A program made the position numbers and the translations under genes. From the NCBI GenBank assembly GCA_013115135.1, contig JABANP010000007.1:62001-126000 (forward strand): 64,000 nucleotides of DNA. The letters are read 5' to 3'. Below, piece by piece: positions 1 through 8,802 of the stretch. The stretch's first letter is position 1; every line of letters begins with the position of its first letter. The DNA is from Perkinsus olseni. Taxonomy: Eukaryota; Perkinsozoa; Perkinsida; Perkinsidae. The notes beneath the pieces were generated by a model that was not told where the DNA came from, ran no database searches, and saw only the letters and a list, made by a program, of their open reading frames with translations.

Positions 1-1158
1 TCGTGAGCGTGATGGATGCTTGCCTTGTCTGGGTCATCTCCTAACGTCACCGTCTTCTGGAGATTTCTACGCCGCCTTGCAGATGCGATGCCTCGCACGG
101 CAGTTTTTAACACTCAATGTGGGCCGCGCGGAGAGCATAGTGGATCCCCAGTGCAATCCAGCTAGCGTCGCAAGAATGGCTGCATCCGACGTTCGTAAGC
201 TCCACGGGATGCCCCCCCCGCGTGGGTCTCAGCGGTCGATATCTTAGGTCGGCTATGTCTCCAACAGTACGGGTTTTTGGGCCCTGAGGCCAGGATACGT
301 GTTTTGGACGAGCGGGGGGATGAGACAAACTCTCCCCTGAAGTTCATGTACTTGCCGATTCTGAGTCGGCGATGCAACGTTGACGCTAAGCAGGTACATG
401 GAATCGCATCTGCGATATGTACTGCTGGAGCTGCTTAAGAATGCGGCTAAGTCGACACTCGATGCTCATTTTGAGCGCATCGGTGAGCAGGCGATTCCAC
501 TGAGTCTCCGGTAGCCGCTCCTCTGACAGGCTATGATTTTGACGCTGTCCTCTCTTCGGACAGCAAGGATGAAGTCCCTTCTGTGAATGTCGACATGCGG
601 ATAGTCGATGATGACGTAATCATACACGTTAAGGATAGAGGTACCGAGCTCCGGTCTGCTTTTGTGTATCCTCGTGTCAAGCGCCACTGAATCAGGCATG
701 GGTTTGCCTAGCAACCCAGGAGACAGTGATGGTATGTGGAAGTTCTTCAATGCGGGGATGAAGCCTCGAGAAGGCGAAGAGGAGCGGTGGGGCACCCTGC
801 ATGCCCGGGGCGCTAGTGGTAGAATTGTATCAGGTGCCCACTGTATGGCTACGGAGTCGGACTCCCGTTGTCTCGACTGTACGCGAGCTATTTTGGAGGG
901 AGCTTGGAGCTAGCGAACAACTCCACACTGGGTGGGGGCTCCTGGAAGTCTTCTTACGATCATCACATTCACCCGTTTATAGGTAGTCCTGAGTTTGGCT
1001 TGTTTTCAGACGGTGGCCCGGGCTGCACGGCTAAGCTGGTGCTGTCTCGGCGACTGGACACGGAGAGGTTGGCGCCACTGAGCATGAAGGTCATCACCAG
1101 TCCTGGGTTCATTCGGGACTCTACCTTCGATGATGGAACCTTCGAGAAGCGGTGGTGA
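1..1158 (+). CDS. PDK: Pyruvate/branched-chain 2-oxoacid dehydrogenase kinase-like protein, 3' part (runs off left edge)
   Basis: Mitochondrial protein kinases of this family have a GHKL (histidine-kinase-like) ATP-binding domain and switch off the pyruvate or branched-chain dehydrogenase complexes by serine phosphorylation. Position 3 starts a GTGAGC donor whose intron ends TTGCAG at 82, so the gene enters from the left. Visible pieces are ARQFLTLN and ESIVDPQCNPASVARMAASD (helical N-domain), YMESHLRYVLLELLKNAAKS (N-box, about 393-450), IVDDDVIIHVKDRG (G1 box, about 600-650), GYGVGLPLSRLYASYFGG (G2 region, about 850-905) and PGCTAKLVLSRRLDTERLAP near the end. Several short introns are needed, one probably 932-1009. 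The G1 box appears to read DRGDS after splicing, not the usual DRGGG, so activity is uncertain. The family call is good; which dehydrogenase is targeted cannot be told. Confidence 0.75.
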
Positions 1159-2078
1159 GAGCTGGCGAGTATCTTCCGGTTAAGATGGCTTTTCGTATTC
1201 AGGCGAGAGGACGTCTCTGTGCACTGCGGATCTGAAGATTTCATGACGAAGGTGTCCAAGCTCTCTCAAGGCTACGTGACGGTCAAGCGTGGCGGAGGCC
1301 CTCTTTTCAACGTTCGGTGATTTGCCGACTAATCTGCAGGAGGCCTCGCATGCGGGTCACCTGACGCTCTACCAAGCGAGATGATAATTAACGCTGAGGG
1401 CATTATACTACTGTCTATTATTTCATTCGAATTCTATAATTTTCCTCTGCCTTTCAAGAATATTCGAGACGAGGTCATGTGTGATGCGCAGTGGCTAAGA
1501 ACTGCGGAGCACACTGGTCCACCTTCCTCGACCTCTTCACGCCATACTTGATTCCGATGCTCCTTCCTGAGATTCTGAGCTTTTCCTTCGTTTTCACCTC
1601 GTCTCCCAGAGCGAGTGCTGGAAACAGTTTTGTGAGCTCTCAGGCTAGCGTTGGTCGTATGGTCGTTGCTGCTGAGTACTACACCGCGTTTGGACGATAA
1701 TAAGTCGCGGCTTAGTAGTCGGGTAGCTTGACTGTCGATGATGTCATATAACTGTTACCATAGTGGAACAGTCAACGACGGAATAAACTTCCTGTTGGGT
1801 TGTCGAGTGTTGTCATGGGTAGAGTCAGTCGCTCATGGTCATCGGAGTGCTCAGTTTCCCAGGGGGTAATACCAAAGGTGCGCGCATGCAGGCTTGTTGT
1901 TACTGGAGACTCACCAGAATCGTGCCATGGTGACGACTGGTGATTCGCATGTGTCTCTGATAAATGTGGATACACGTGATTACGTATGAAGGCAATGGTT
2001 GTTGCACTCGAGGCCGTAGGACGTTGAGCGGCCTCGTGTTTTCAGTATATCTTCGCCCCAACAGGCCCCTAATCCCCC
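1159..2078. other. Intergenic, no recognisable gene
   Basis: This stretch between the kinase-like gene and the first TLC gene holds only short open frames without a recognisable domain. One of 69 codons (1491-1700) is rich in hydrophobic and Ser residues, but I could not tie it to the TLC genes or to any family. Confidence 0.4.
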
Positions 2079-2810
2079 ATGTCAGGATTTCATCCAGCGC
2101 AGACGTGGTCAATAGGTCTGTCTGTGTGCTCCACTGCATTTTTCGCCTCACTCTGTAAGATTGCTAGACGGCACACGTCTGATCTTTGGACAGCTACCGT
2201 CCTAATGTCGTTGGCCCATGGCCTAGGTTGTCTTTTCTGGGGCGGCTCAATACTGCTGCGTGATGAGCCTACTGTCAATGGACCTTCTACCCCTGAGGAA
2301 GCGACGCTCCTGGCTGCCTCGCTGGGTTACTTTCTGGTCGACATCGTCCTCTGCATTACAGCGCTCAAGGACTGGGAATCCGCCTTGCACCATACGTTTT
2401 GCGTAGTGGGTGAAATCTGTGTCCTATACACTGGCCTGTCGGGCTATATCATCATCGCCTTTCTGTTCATCGCCGAGCTTTCATCCCCGTTTCTCTACGC
2501 TTTCGAGACCGGGTTGGCGCCTGCAGGAAGCCTCGGAGCGTTGGTCTGCCAGGCGCTGTTCGCTATCTTGTTCATCGGGGGCCGCCTCGGTGCGGGCAGC
2601 TTGATGGCTTATTCACTTCTGTCGAATGAGGGAGTCCCGTTCTTGGCCAAGGTATCATGCGTCGGTCTGATGAGCATCTCGGCACTGTGGGCGGCACGTA
2701 TTGGAAGGATCGGTTACAATGTGCTGATGGGGCTTCTTTCACCGCAGAAAGCACCGCTACCAGAGGCTGCGACCACCGCTGCCGCTATGGCCGGAACTAC
2801 TGGCTGCTAA
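2079..2810 (+). CDS. TLC-domain multi-pass membrane protein, copy 1
   Basis: A single-exon 243-residue protein with about six to seven hydrophobic segments. The TLC (TRAM-LAG1-CLN8) signature is seen in the stretch with WESALHHTFCVVGE (about residues 98-111), followed by LYTGLSGY and FLFIAELSSPFLYAFETG (about 116-145), resembling the TLCD/TMEM56 branch. Members sit in the ER or plasma membrane and act in lipid handling; the ceramide-synthase catalytic motif is not evident, so I do not call it a ceramide synthase. The start was chosen because the reading frame opens there directly into the first hydrophobic segment. The C-terminus is a short Ala/Thr-rich tail. A second, frame-broken copy lies at 21203, and the two bracket the duplicated block. 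Confidence 0.7.
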   Translation: MSGFHPAQTWSIGLSVCSTAFFASLCKIARRHTSDLWTATVLMSLAHGLGCLFWGGSILLRDEPTVNGPSTPEEATLLAASLGYFLVDIVLCITALKDWESALHHTFCVVGEICVLYTGLSGYIIIAFLFIAELSSPFLYAFETGLAPAGSLGALVCQALFAILFIGGRLGAGSLMAYSLLSNEGVPFLAKVSCVGLMSISALWAARIGRIGYNVLMGLLSPQKAPLPEAATTAAAMAGTTGC

Positions 2811-3279
2811 ATACTCGAACAACACGTTGATTACCTCCGTCAGAGTGGTAGCCTTAACGGGTCGCACAACAGCCCTCGTCAAAACTTCGAACTCCATCGT
2901 TTACGCATGAATATGTTGTTGAGTTGGATTAGGGCTTGTCTAGCTCCCCAGATCCGACAGCGTAGTCGTATGCTACCAACATGAAAGTTGTAGATTGTAG
3001 TGTGCCCTAGCGTGACCGGACTCTTCGATAAAAACACCAGGAAAGTCACCACCTTGGAATTTGCTATTCTGTATGAGCGTATATCACAAGTGAATTTAAA
3101 AAGTGACTGCTTGTGTACCGTGTCCCCGTGCTGTAGTACCATATGGTACCCTAGGTGACCGTCAGGGTCAACGCGAACTCTGACAATTGCACTACGCTTT
3201 TTCAACAGAAAGTTCGCAACCCTCGCTCGGAACCCCTGCGACACCGAGCGAATAAAAGCAGCAGTAACAAAGCTTCGGC
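2811..3279. other. Intergenic, no gene seen
   Basis: No recognisable coding sequence. An antisense open frame of 142 codons (2879-3307) has no domain and overlaps the start of the duplicated segment, so it is not annotated. Confidence 0.4.
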
Positions 3280-3870
3280 GCGCCCCTCTGATGAGCATGT
3301 GAGTCATACGCTGCCCTCTGACGACGATAGTGAAAGCTGCGTTCGACCTAAAGCTTAATGAGCGACCGTACTTATCGAGCTCAACTAATTACCAATGAGT
3401 AATTAGATTGCTGTTATCTTCCTCGCTGTGAAAACTAGCTATTTGTCATATTTTTATGGGCTGAAAATAAATTATCAATTCTATTTTAGATTTTCCCCAA
3501 AAAAATCTGCGTCCAAGCCTTGGAGTCCAAGGAAGTTTATTGAGTTTACACTTACAGTTGAGTCAGCGCAACACGAGGCATGGACGAAAAAGCATCGAAA
3601 TGATACTACCATGACACTTTCCTCAAAGACTCGAAATAAAAAAAAGTGAATGGTGACTCATGGTCACCGACTAAATAATGCGCTGGTCTATGCACTCGGG
3701 TGCTCATCACTATCGAACTCGTCGTTGGGCGGCAATACGGCAACACCAATCTCTCCGTCTGAGACATGATAGAGCTCATTCCATAAAGTATACTGAAGAC
3801 GCGAGACCGCGCTCACCTTGAGCCACATGACTGTTATTATCAAAGCCGCCCTCCTCGAATAACAGGGCCC

Positions 3871-4092
3871 TCAACGGTTATTGCAAGTACAGAAATACCC
3901 ATATTGATCCGGCACGCAGGTGCCCTTGCAAATTATACGACACAGAGAGCACGCAGAAGCTCTGCGGGGTTCTGCGCCTTCATCCGAAGATGGCGGGGGG
4001 CTGGCCGATGTACTTTTCACCTTCTCATCTACGGCGGTGGCGGTACCGGCGAGAGTGGAGATGATCAATAGGAGGCAGAAGACGTATTTCAT
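3871..4092 (-). CDS. Small secreted cysteine-rich peptide, copy A
   Basis: A 73-residue precursor. Residues 1-20 are a clear signal peptide (MKYVFCLLLIISTLAGTATA). Then comes an acidic/Ser/Pro-rich propeptide-like part (about 21-45) ending with EPRR, a possible dibasic processing site. The tail has six cysteines in the pattern C-x2-C-x3-C-x3-C-x8-C-x-C, close to the end. An intact second copy of equal length lies at 14507-14728, which supports translation from this internal Met although the frame stays open upstream to 4413. The Cys pattern is defensin-sized but I cannot assign it to a named family. A secreted role outside the cell is inferred; the function is unknown. Confidence 0.65.
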   Translation of the reverse strand: MKYVFCLLLIISTLAGTATAVDEKVKSTSASPPPSSDEGAEPRRASACSLCRIICKGTCVPDQYGYFCTCNNR

Positions 4093-4939
4093 GCTCGCGA
4101 GAGGGTATGAATAAAGCCTGATACTCCGAATACTGTTGTTACTCTTCTGTCTTAATAATGAGCAATTCGACGCTTGTAACCGATAGAGGCAAAGTGAAGA
4201 ACAATCTATCCAGTTCGGCATGTTTATCGCTGCCCAATAATCGATCGCGTCACACTGTACGGACCAACTTGCACGCATGAACTTGTGCGCCACACTAGCA
4301 TTAGTCATACCAATTGAACGACGCAGCCATCCTTTCCGAGTGGGACAACTAACATGACAATGACAGGTGGTCGCATACTGGATGTGAAAATCATAAATCC
4401 CCAACCGCAGCATTCACTACGCCAACACGGAGGAAGAGGGCATTTGGAGAGTGAGAGGGTCAGGAGACAACAATGGGTACAACCGGCGTGACAACCGAGA
4501 GCGACGCTAGCGAATAGGACATCTAGGCCCCACCTTAGGGTTGCAGATCATATCCACCTGTGTTAGAACTCGGACAATGCTCCAAAAGAAAGAGAACGAA
4601 TCCACGGGGAGCCCACGAGAGGAGAACTTCTAGCGTCTTCGATTTGATCCGGCCATGCACACATGTGAAAGAGATGGGTCCACAACCTTTCTATATCATC
4701 TCCCGTGGCTTCTGTGTCCATGCCATCGCTACAGTGGCTGTACAACTACGATATTGGCTATCATCGGAATCCGATCACCCGAAAACGAATGCGGAAACTT
4801 GGAGTAGTTGTAGTTGAAGCCGGTACGAAGGGATCTCACTTGTGCTGTACGCGTGATGGGACATCGTCCTGTCACCTTTGTATTTCCTTCCTAATGGGCA
4901 CGTACGAATCAATGCTTGAGACGCCTGGAGCTCGGTAAC

Positions 4940-4966
4940 TTACCGACGGTAAGTTACCGACGGTAA
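4940..4966. repeat. Tandem pair of perfect palindromes
   Basis: The palindrome TTACCGACGGTAA occurs at 4940-4952 and again at 4954-4966. The aligned place in copy B (about 15588-15600) lacks both units, so this is an insertion of about 28 bp that happened after the duplication. Confidence 0.85.
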
Positions 4967-5724
4967 CGCTCCGAAGACCGACCTCCACACAGAAGAACCG
5001 TAGTCGCCGGTCTGCCCGAGCCAGACTCTCTTGTGATTCACTTTCAACCACGTGCGGATATCTATGGCACAGTACACAATAAACCCAATGTCCCATAATT
5101 CTCTAGCTCCTGTGGGAGTCCGTCTCTCCGACAAATCCCCTCAACCTACATGTCACAGAGTTGGACTCATGGCTCAGAAACACTAGCCGAAGGCTGCGGC
5201 TTTCCCAGAAGACTACGAGCCCCTTCGGGCCGAAGGGGGTTGCAGTCTTCGAGACTGGAATTATTAGGTTGGTGAAAGTGCTCTCTCAACGCAATAACCA
5301 TTAGGCAATCTCACTGGCAAGTCGGCGACAGAGTATGCTGCACGCCTTGAAATGGACTCTGACTAGCGAGGTTATGCTCATTGTGTGCGTGACCCTCGCG
5401 CTGAAGTTCAGGTGCCACAGTATCATCTCTCAACCGATGAAGAGGCTATCCGAATATAATGTTGATCATTGGTCAAACCTGACAGTCATGAATCAGGACT
5501 CGTGATTACAGCCTATTTCTGAGGCTCTACTCTAAGACACCGTTGGAGGACCGAATGAGAAACCTTACCTGCGGTTAGTTGAGCCATCTGGACAGCATGC
5601 TCTGAGTCAGAGCCTCTGACAGAATCTGAACGGAAGTTATAGCAACGCAGTGGCCGCTGGAAGCGTGGGTGCCTGAGTCCTGAAGGGGCAATTGCGCCGT
5701 GGCACTTTCATTCTTAGATCGTCG

Positions 5725-5830
5725 TTTCATACACTTCAGGTTTCGTCCGAGATTGTTTCAGCCATGATCGGGTTTACCCAGCTTGTTTCGTCCATGTTAC
5801 TTCTTGAGGCTATTTCGTACACATCTCGTT
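5725..5830 (+). repeat. Degenerate tandem array of about 15 bp units (TTTCGTCCA type)
   Basis: Repeated cores TTTCATACA, TTTCGTCCG, TTTCAGCCA, TTTACCCA, TTTCGTCCA and TTTCGTACA recur at roughly 13-17 bp spacing. The unit resembles those in the foldback arms at 7615-7935 and in the array at 13320-13515. It is non-coding as far as I can see. Confidence 0.5.
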
Positions 5831-6427
5831 CATCAAGTGGATGAATGGGTCCGGACCGGACCGTCCGGTGGCACGGGTCTGACATGCACGATCCTCTCAT
5901 CTACGCCGTTTCGTCCACTCATGCTCCAACTCGGCTTCTTCCGTTCAGCGCTTTTCAGCCAAGGGTCCCGCCTTTCGCACACGTGTGCGTGCGTTTCGTT
6001 CACGCTTCATCCTGACGTATGTGAGGCGTAACATGGCGTGCGAGTTTCGAACCCGCACGCCTTCACAAGAAGGTCGAACTCTCTCGGATCGTCCTTCCAG
6101 GCAAGAGTGAGCAGTACTATCACTCTCAACTGGAGAGTTTACACTGTAAAGAGTCTCAAGGGGCCGATGAGTGTTCTGCTGAGGTCACTGCTTGGACGTC
6201 GCGATACTGACCCCGGGGGAAGTCAGTCGGTCGTTATTGGGGCTACTTAGCTAACAGCTACCGTAGCTTAACTGTATACTGTCGGAGTTGTATTTCGCGT
6301 ACCGAACTCAATGCAATTCACAGCGAGAACGAACGCTGAAAGTTTTACAGTGTATTGGAACACGTACTCTGTAGTGTGACACTACCAACTTGAACGGTAG
6401 GCACGCGCGTACGTCGTTGTACGAAAG

Positions 6428-6436
6428 CACGAGATG
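6428..6436. repeat. LINE target-site duplication, left copy (CACGAGATG)
   Basis: CACGAGATG at 6428-6436 is repeated exactly at 12327-12335 at the other end of the LINE. The empty-site sequence is supplied by related copies near 18715 and 20005, where CGAAAACACGAAC runs straight on into the sequence found right of the element. Confidence 0.9.
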
Positions 6437-6454
6437 TAGCCATCTTGGCTCAAG
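6436..6454 (+). other. Spliced-leader relic at the 5' end of the LINE
   Basis: GTAGCCATCTTGGCTCAAG matches the last 19 of the 22 nt of the spliced leader shared by dinoflagellates and Perkinsus (family knowledge: DCCGUAGCCAUYUUGGCUCAAG). It abuts the target-site duplication, sharing one G with it, and is followed by a short leader to the first ATG at 6492. This is what retroposition of a trans-spliced LINE mRNA would leave. Confidence 0.85.
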
Positions 6455-7591
6455 TTGGATTTATTTCTCGCAATCAATCCAGCTTCCACATATGACTGTC
6501 CCTTCGTCGGAGCGCCCCCAGCCCCAGCGTGGTAAGCGTACTCGTGCATCGTCAACACCAAACATCAACCTCAAGAAAGGTAAGTTAGGAACCCCAGGCC
6601 GTCACACTGAGTCTCTTTGGTGTGATCGTCCACCGGACGAGGAGTATGATGCAGACATATCTGTGGAGAACGGTAGTATCAGGGAGCAGGCTGAGGAGGA
6701 AGTGTTAACTGAAGGGGATAACAATGGTTATATACCCTTTCGCAATCTTGCGGCAAGATTCTTGCCAGTGAGATGCAAGAGATAGTGAATGAGTGTCTGG
6801 ATAACAAGCGTTATCTTGCGAACGCACTTTACAAGAGACTTCATGAGACCGTTTTGGCCTTTAGAGAACAATATCTCGAGATCCTTGAGGAGAATAGAGA
6901 CCTGAGAATAAAACTAGGAAAAGCCTCTACAGAGCAGGCGTTCCAGAGAAGAGCTCCGAAAACCTATAGAGACGTAGTTGGGGAACCAAAAATCAGTAAT
7001 TGGCCAAAGGCGAGGGCGATAACCCCGCCGCAACAGAAGGAGGTGAAAACGATCTTGATTAAGCCTACAATCCCTTGTGACGGAGAAAACCAGGAGCAGC
7101 AGCTTGAGCAGCTGAAAAGCTCGGTTAATCGCGAACTGAACAGCTTCAGGATAGACCGCGTGATAAAACGCAAGGACGGCCTTATCATTAGGGCACCATG
7201 GAATCAGTCGGACACAAACTCTGCTCTTGAAAAACTAGAAAAGATCGAGGGTATACAAACGAAACTGCAGAGTCGCCTGAATCCGGAAGTTGTAGTGTTT
7301 AAAGATGACTTCGTTGGGGACAAGGAGGAACTGAAAACTCAAGCTAAACACTTCCAGACAAATCTGCAAGTGGAGGACTGGGTCTTCATGAAGACCACAA
7401 AGATATTCTTCGTGATAAGGACGCCGCCGAGCGACAGGTCCTGCCTGATACAGGACGGGTTATACGTGAGGAATATGAAACTCAAGGTGAAGGATCATCT
7501 GGATCTGAGAGTGTGCTACGATTGCGGTCAATGCCACTCCAGGAACAAACCGTGCGCAGCTAGGAACAATCCAGACTTTGCATGCTGCTGT

Positions 7592-7614
7592 CTCTGTGGC
7601 GGTGAGGATCATAT
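7592..7614. repeat. Imperfect direct repeat flanking the foldback insertion, left copy
   Basis: Starting CTCTGTGGCGGTGAGG, this 23-bp segment recurs at 8588-8610 with three mismatches. It fits a target-site duplication, but part of it (GGTGAGGATCATAT) also pairs as inverted repeat with the right end of the insertion, so the exact element border is ambiguous. Confidence 0.7.
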
Positions 7615-8587
7615 CGTACAGTTGCCACTCGTAGAAACACTGCTCGTGTACCACAAATCCGTACAGTTTCACCTCGTACAGTTTCCAGTCGTACAGTTTC
7701 GCTTCGTACAGTGTCATTTCGTCTTGCTGCACTCAGTACAGTGTCATTCCGTACACTGTCGAATCTTACAGTGTCCACTAGTTACTAGTGACTAGTACAG
7801 TGTCATATCGTACAGTGTCCGCTCGTGCAGTTTCACTTAGTACAGTGTCAAATAGTACAGTTTCACCTCGTACAGTGCCAAATCGTACAGTTCCACTCCA
7901 TACAGCGTTAACTCGTACACCCTACTCTCGTACACCCACGATTTCGTACAACCCCGGCGGGGTTACCCCGCCAATTTTTTAGTATATTTTGCGCGCGCCA
8001 CTGACCCGGCCGCGTCCACCGTCGACGCTGGGCAACCAATTTGATAGCATCCGCGAATTGAACCTGGGAGCACCGCTTATCAGCAGGCCCCCCGTCCGCG
8101 CGAACACTTCTCCTCACCAACACTCTCGTTTCCGCCAGCGCAATTCGCAGCTCAGTAAATGGCAGCAACGCTCCGCCAGATGGGAATCATTTTTCGTTAC
8201 GCTTTTCATTACGCATCGTGTCCAGTCATTTTCCCTTAAGTTACTTCGCATTGTACATGTAGAATTTACTAACCAACACTGTATCGGTTGCGACTGTACT
8301 GAACGAGACTGTACGTGCAGCAACTGTACTGAACGACACTGTACCTGCAGCAACTGTACGATTCGACACTGTACGAAACGACACTGTACTGACTGCAACA
8401 AGATGAACTGACACTGCACCATAAGACACAAAATGAGTTGCAACTGAACCAGTTGACACTGTACGAGTTGCAACTGTACCATATGTCACAAGATGAAAGT
8501 CGGTTGTACGGATTATTCTTGTACCACTTTAGCTGCGCACCAGCTGAGACCTGTACCAGTTGACACTGTACGATATGATACTCACCC
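7615..8587. mobile_element. Foldback-type insertion with long inverted arms of 15-bp tandem repeats
   Basis: The left arm (about 7615-7935) is some twenty degenerate copies of a 15-bp unit, consensus TCGTACAGTKTCANN. The right arm (about 8280-8578) is the inverse complement family, CTGTACNNNNNGNCA, again at 15-bp spacing. The outermost parts form an inverted repeat, GGTGAGKATCATATCGTACA, with one mismatch. The middle (about 7935-8280) is unique, with a GC-rich hairpin CCCCGGCGGGGTTACCCCG. No transposase frame is visible. Structure and size resemble Drosophila foldback elements. The net insertion is 996 bp, an exact multiple of three, inside the zinc knuckle of LINE ORF1. Confidence 0.8.
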
Positions 8588-8802
8588 CTCTGTGGGGGTC
8601 AGCATCATATGGGAAAATGCCCGAAGCGAGGCACGCGGTTGGATTTGGCAACCTGTAAGTGCTCGCTCTGCAAGAAGAGTGGGCATAATGCTATGTTCGG
8701 AGAGCTATGCGAGGAGAAGCTCAAGCACCTACGCTTGAAGCTGAATATGACAGATTACGGTGGGAGCCAAGTGCCATATAACGGAAGCCTCTTCGATCTA
8801 TT

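Larger units (their letters stand above)
3280..6427. repeat. Segmental duplication, copy A (partner about 13900-16997)
   Basis: Diverged but collinear matches to copy B include GATGAGCATG, GACGACGATAGTGAAA and CAACACGAGGCATGG, the whole cysteine-rich peptide gene, the blocks CTCAACCTACATGTCACAGA (about 5140 versus 15784) and GGAATTATTAGGTTGG, and the stretch near 6270-6420 with GGAGTTGTATTTCG and CACGCGCGTACG. The right-hand part also recurs upstream of the secreted-protein copies near 18.7 and 19.9 kb. The copies differ mainly by point changes and short palindromic insertions, which suggests an old duplication. Confidence 0.8.

Noticed and set aside
1491..1700. Possible upstream TLC-like fragment (hydrophobic, ends VGRMVVAAEYYTA)
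   Set aside because: Only the short VGRMVV part recalls the second TLC gene; length and surrounding residues do not align.
3871..4413. 180-codon version of the cysteine-rich peptide gene A with an extended N-terminus
   Set aside because: The duplicated gene B has stops upstream of the same Met, and the signal peptide starts there, so the 73-residue form is taken.
7615..7935. Regularly spaced repeats that look at first like a CRISPR array
   Set aside because: The 15-bp units vary, there are no spacers of constant length between constant repeats, the array is mirrored by an inverted arm, and the genome is eukaryotic.
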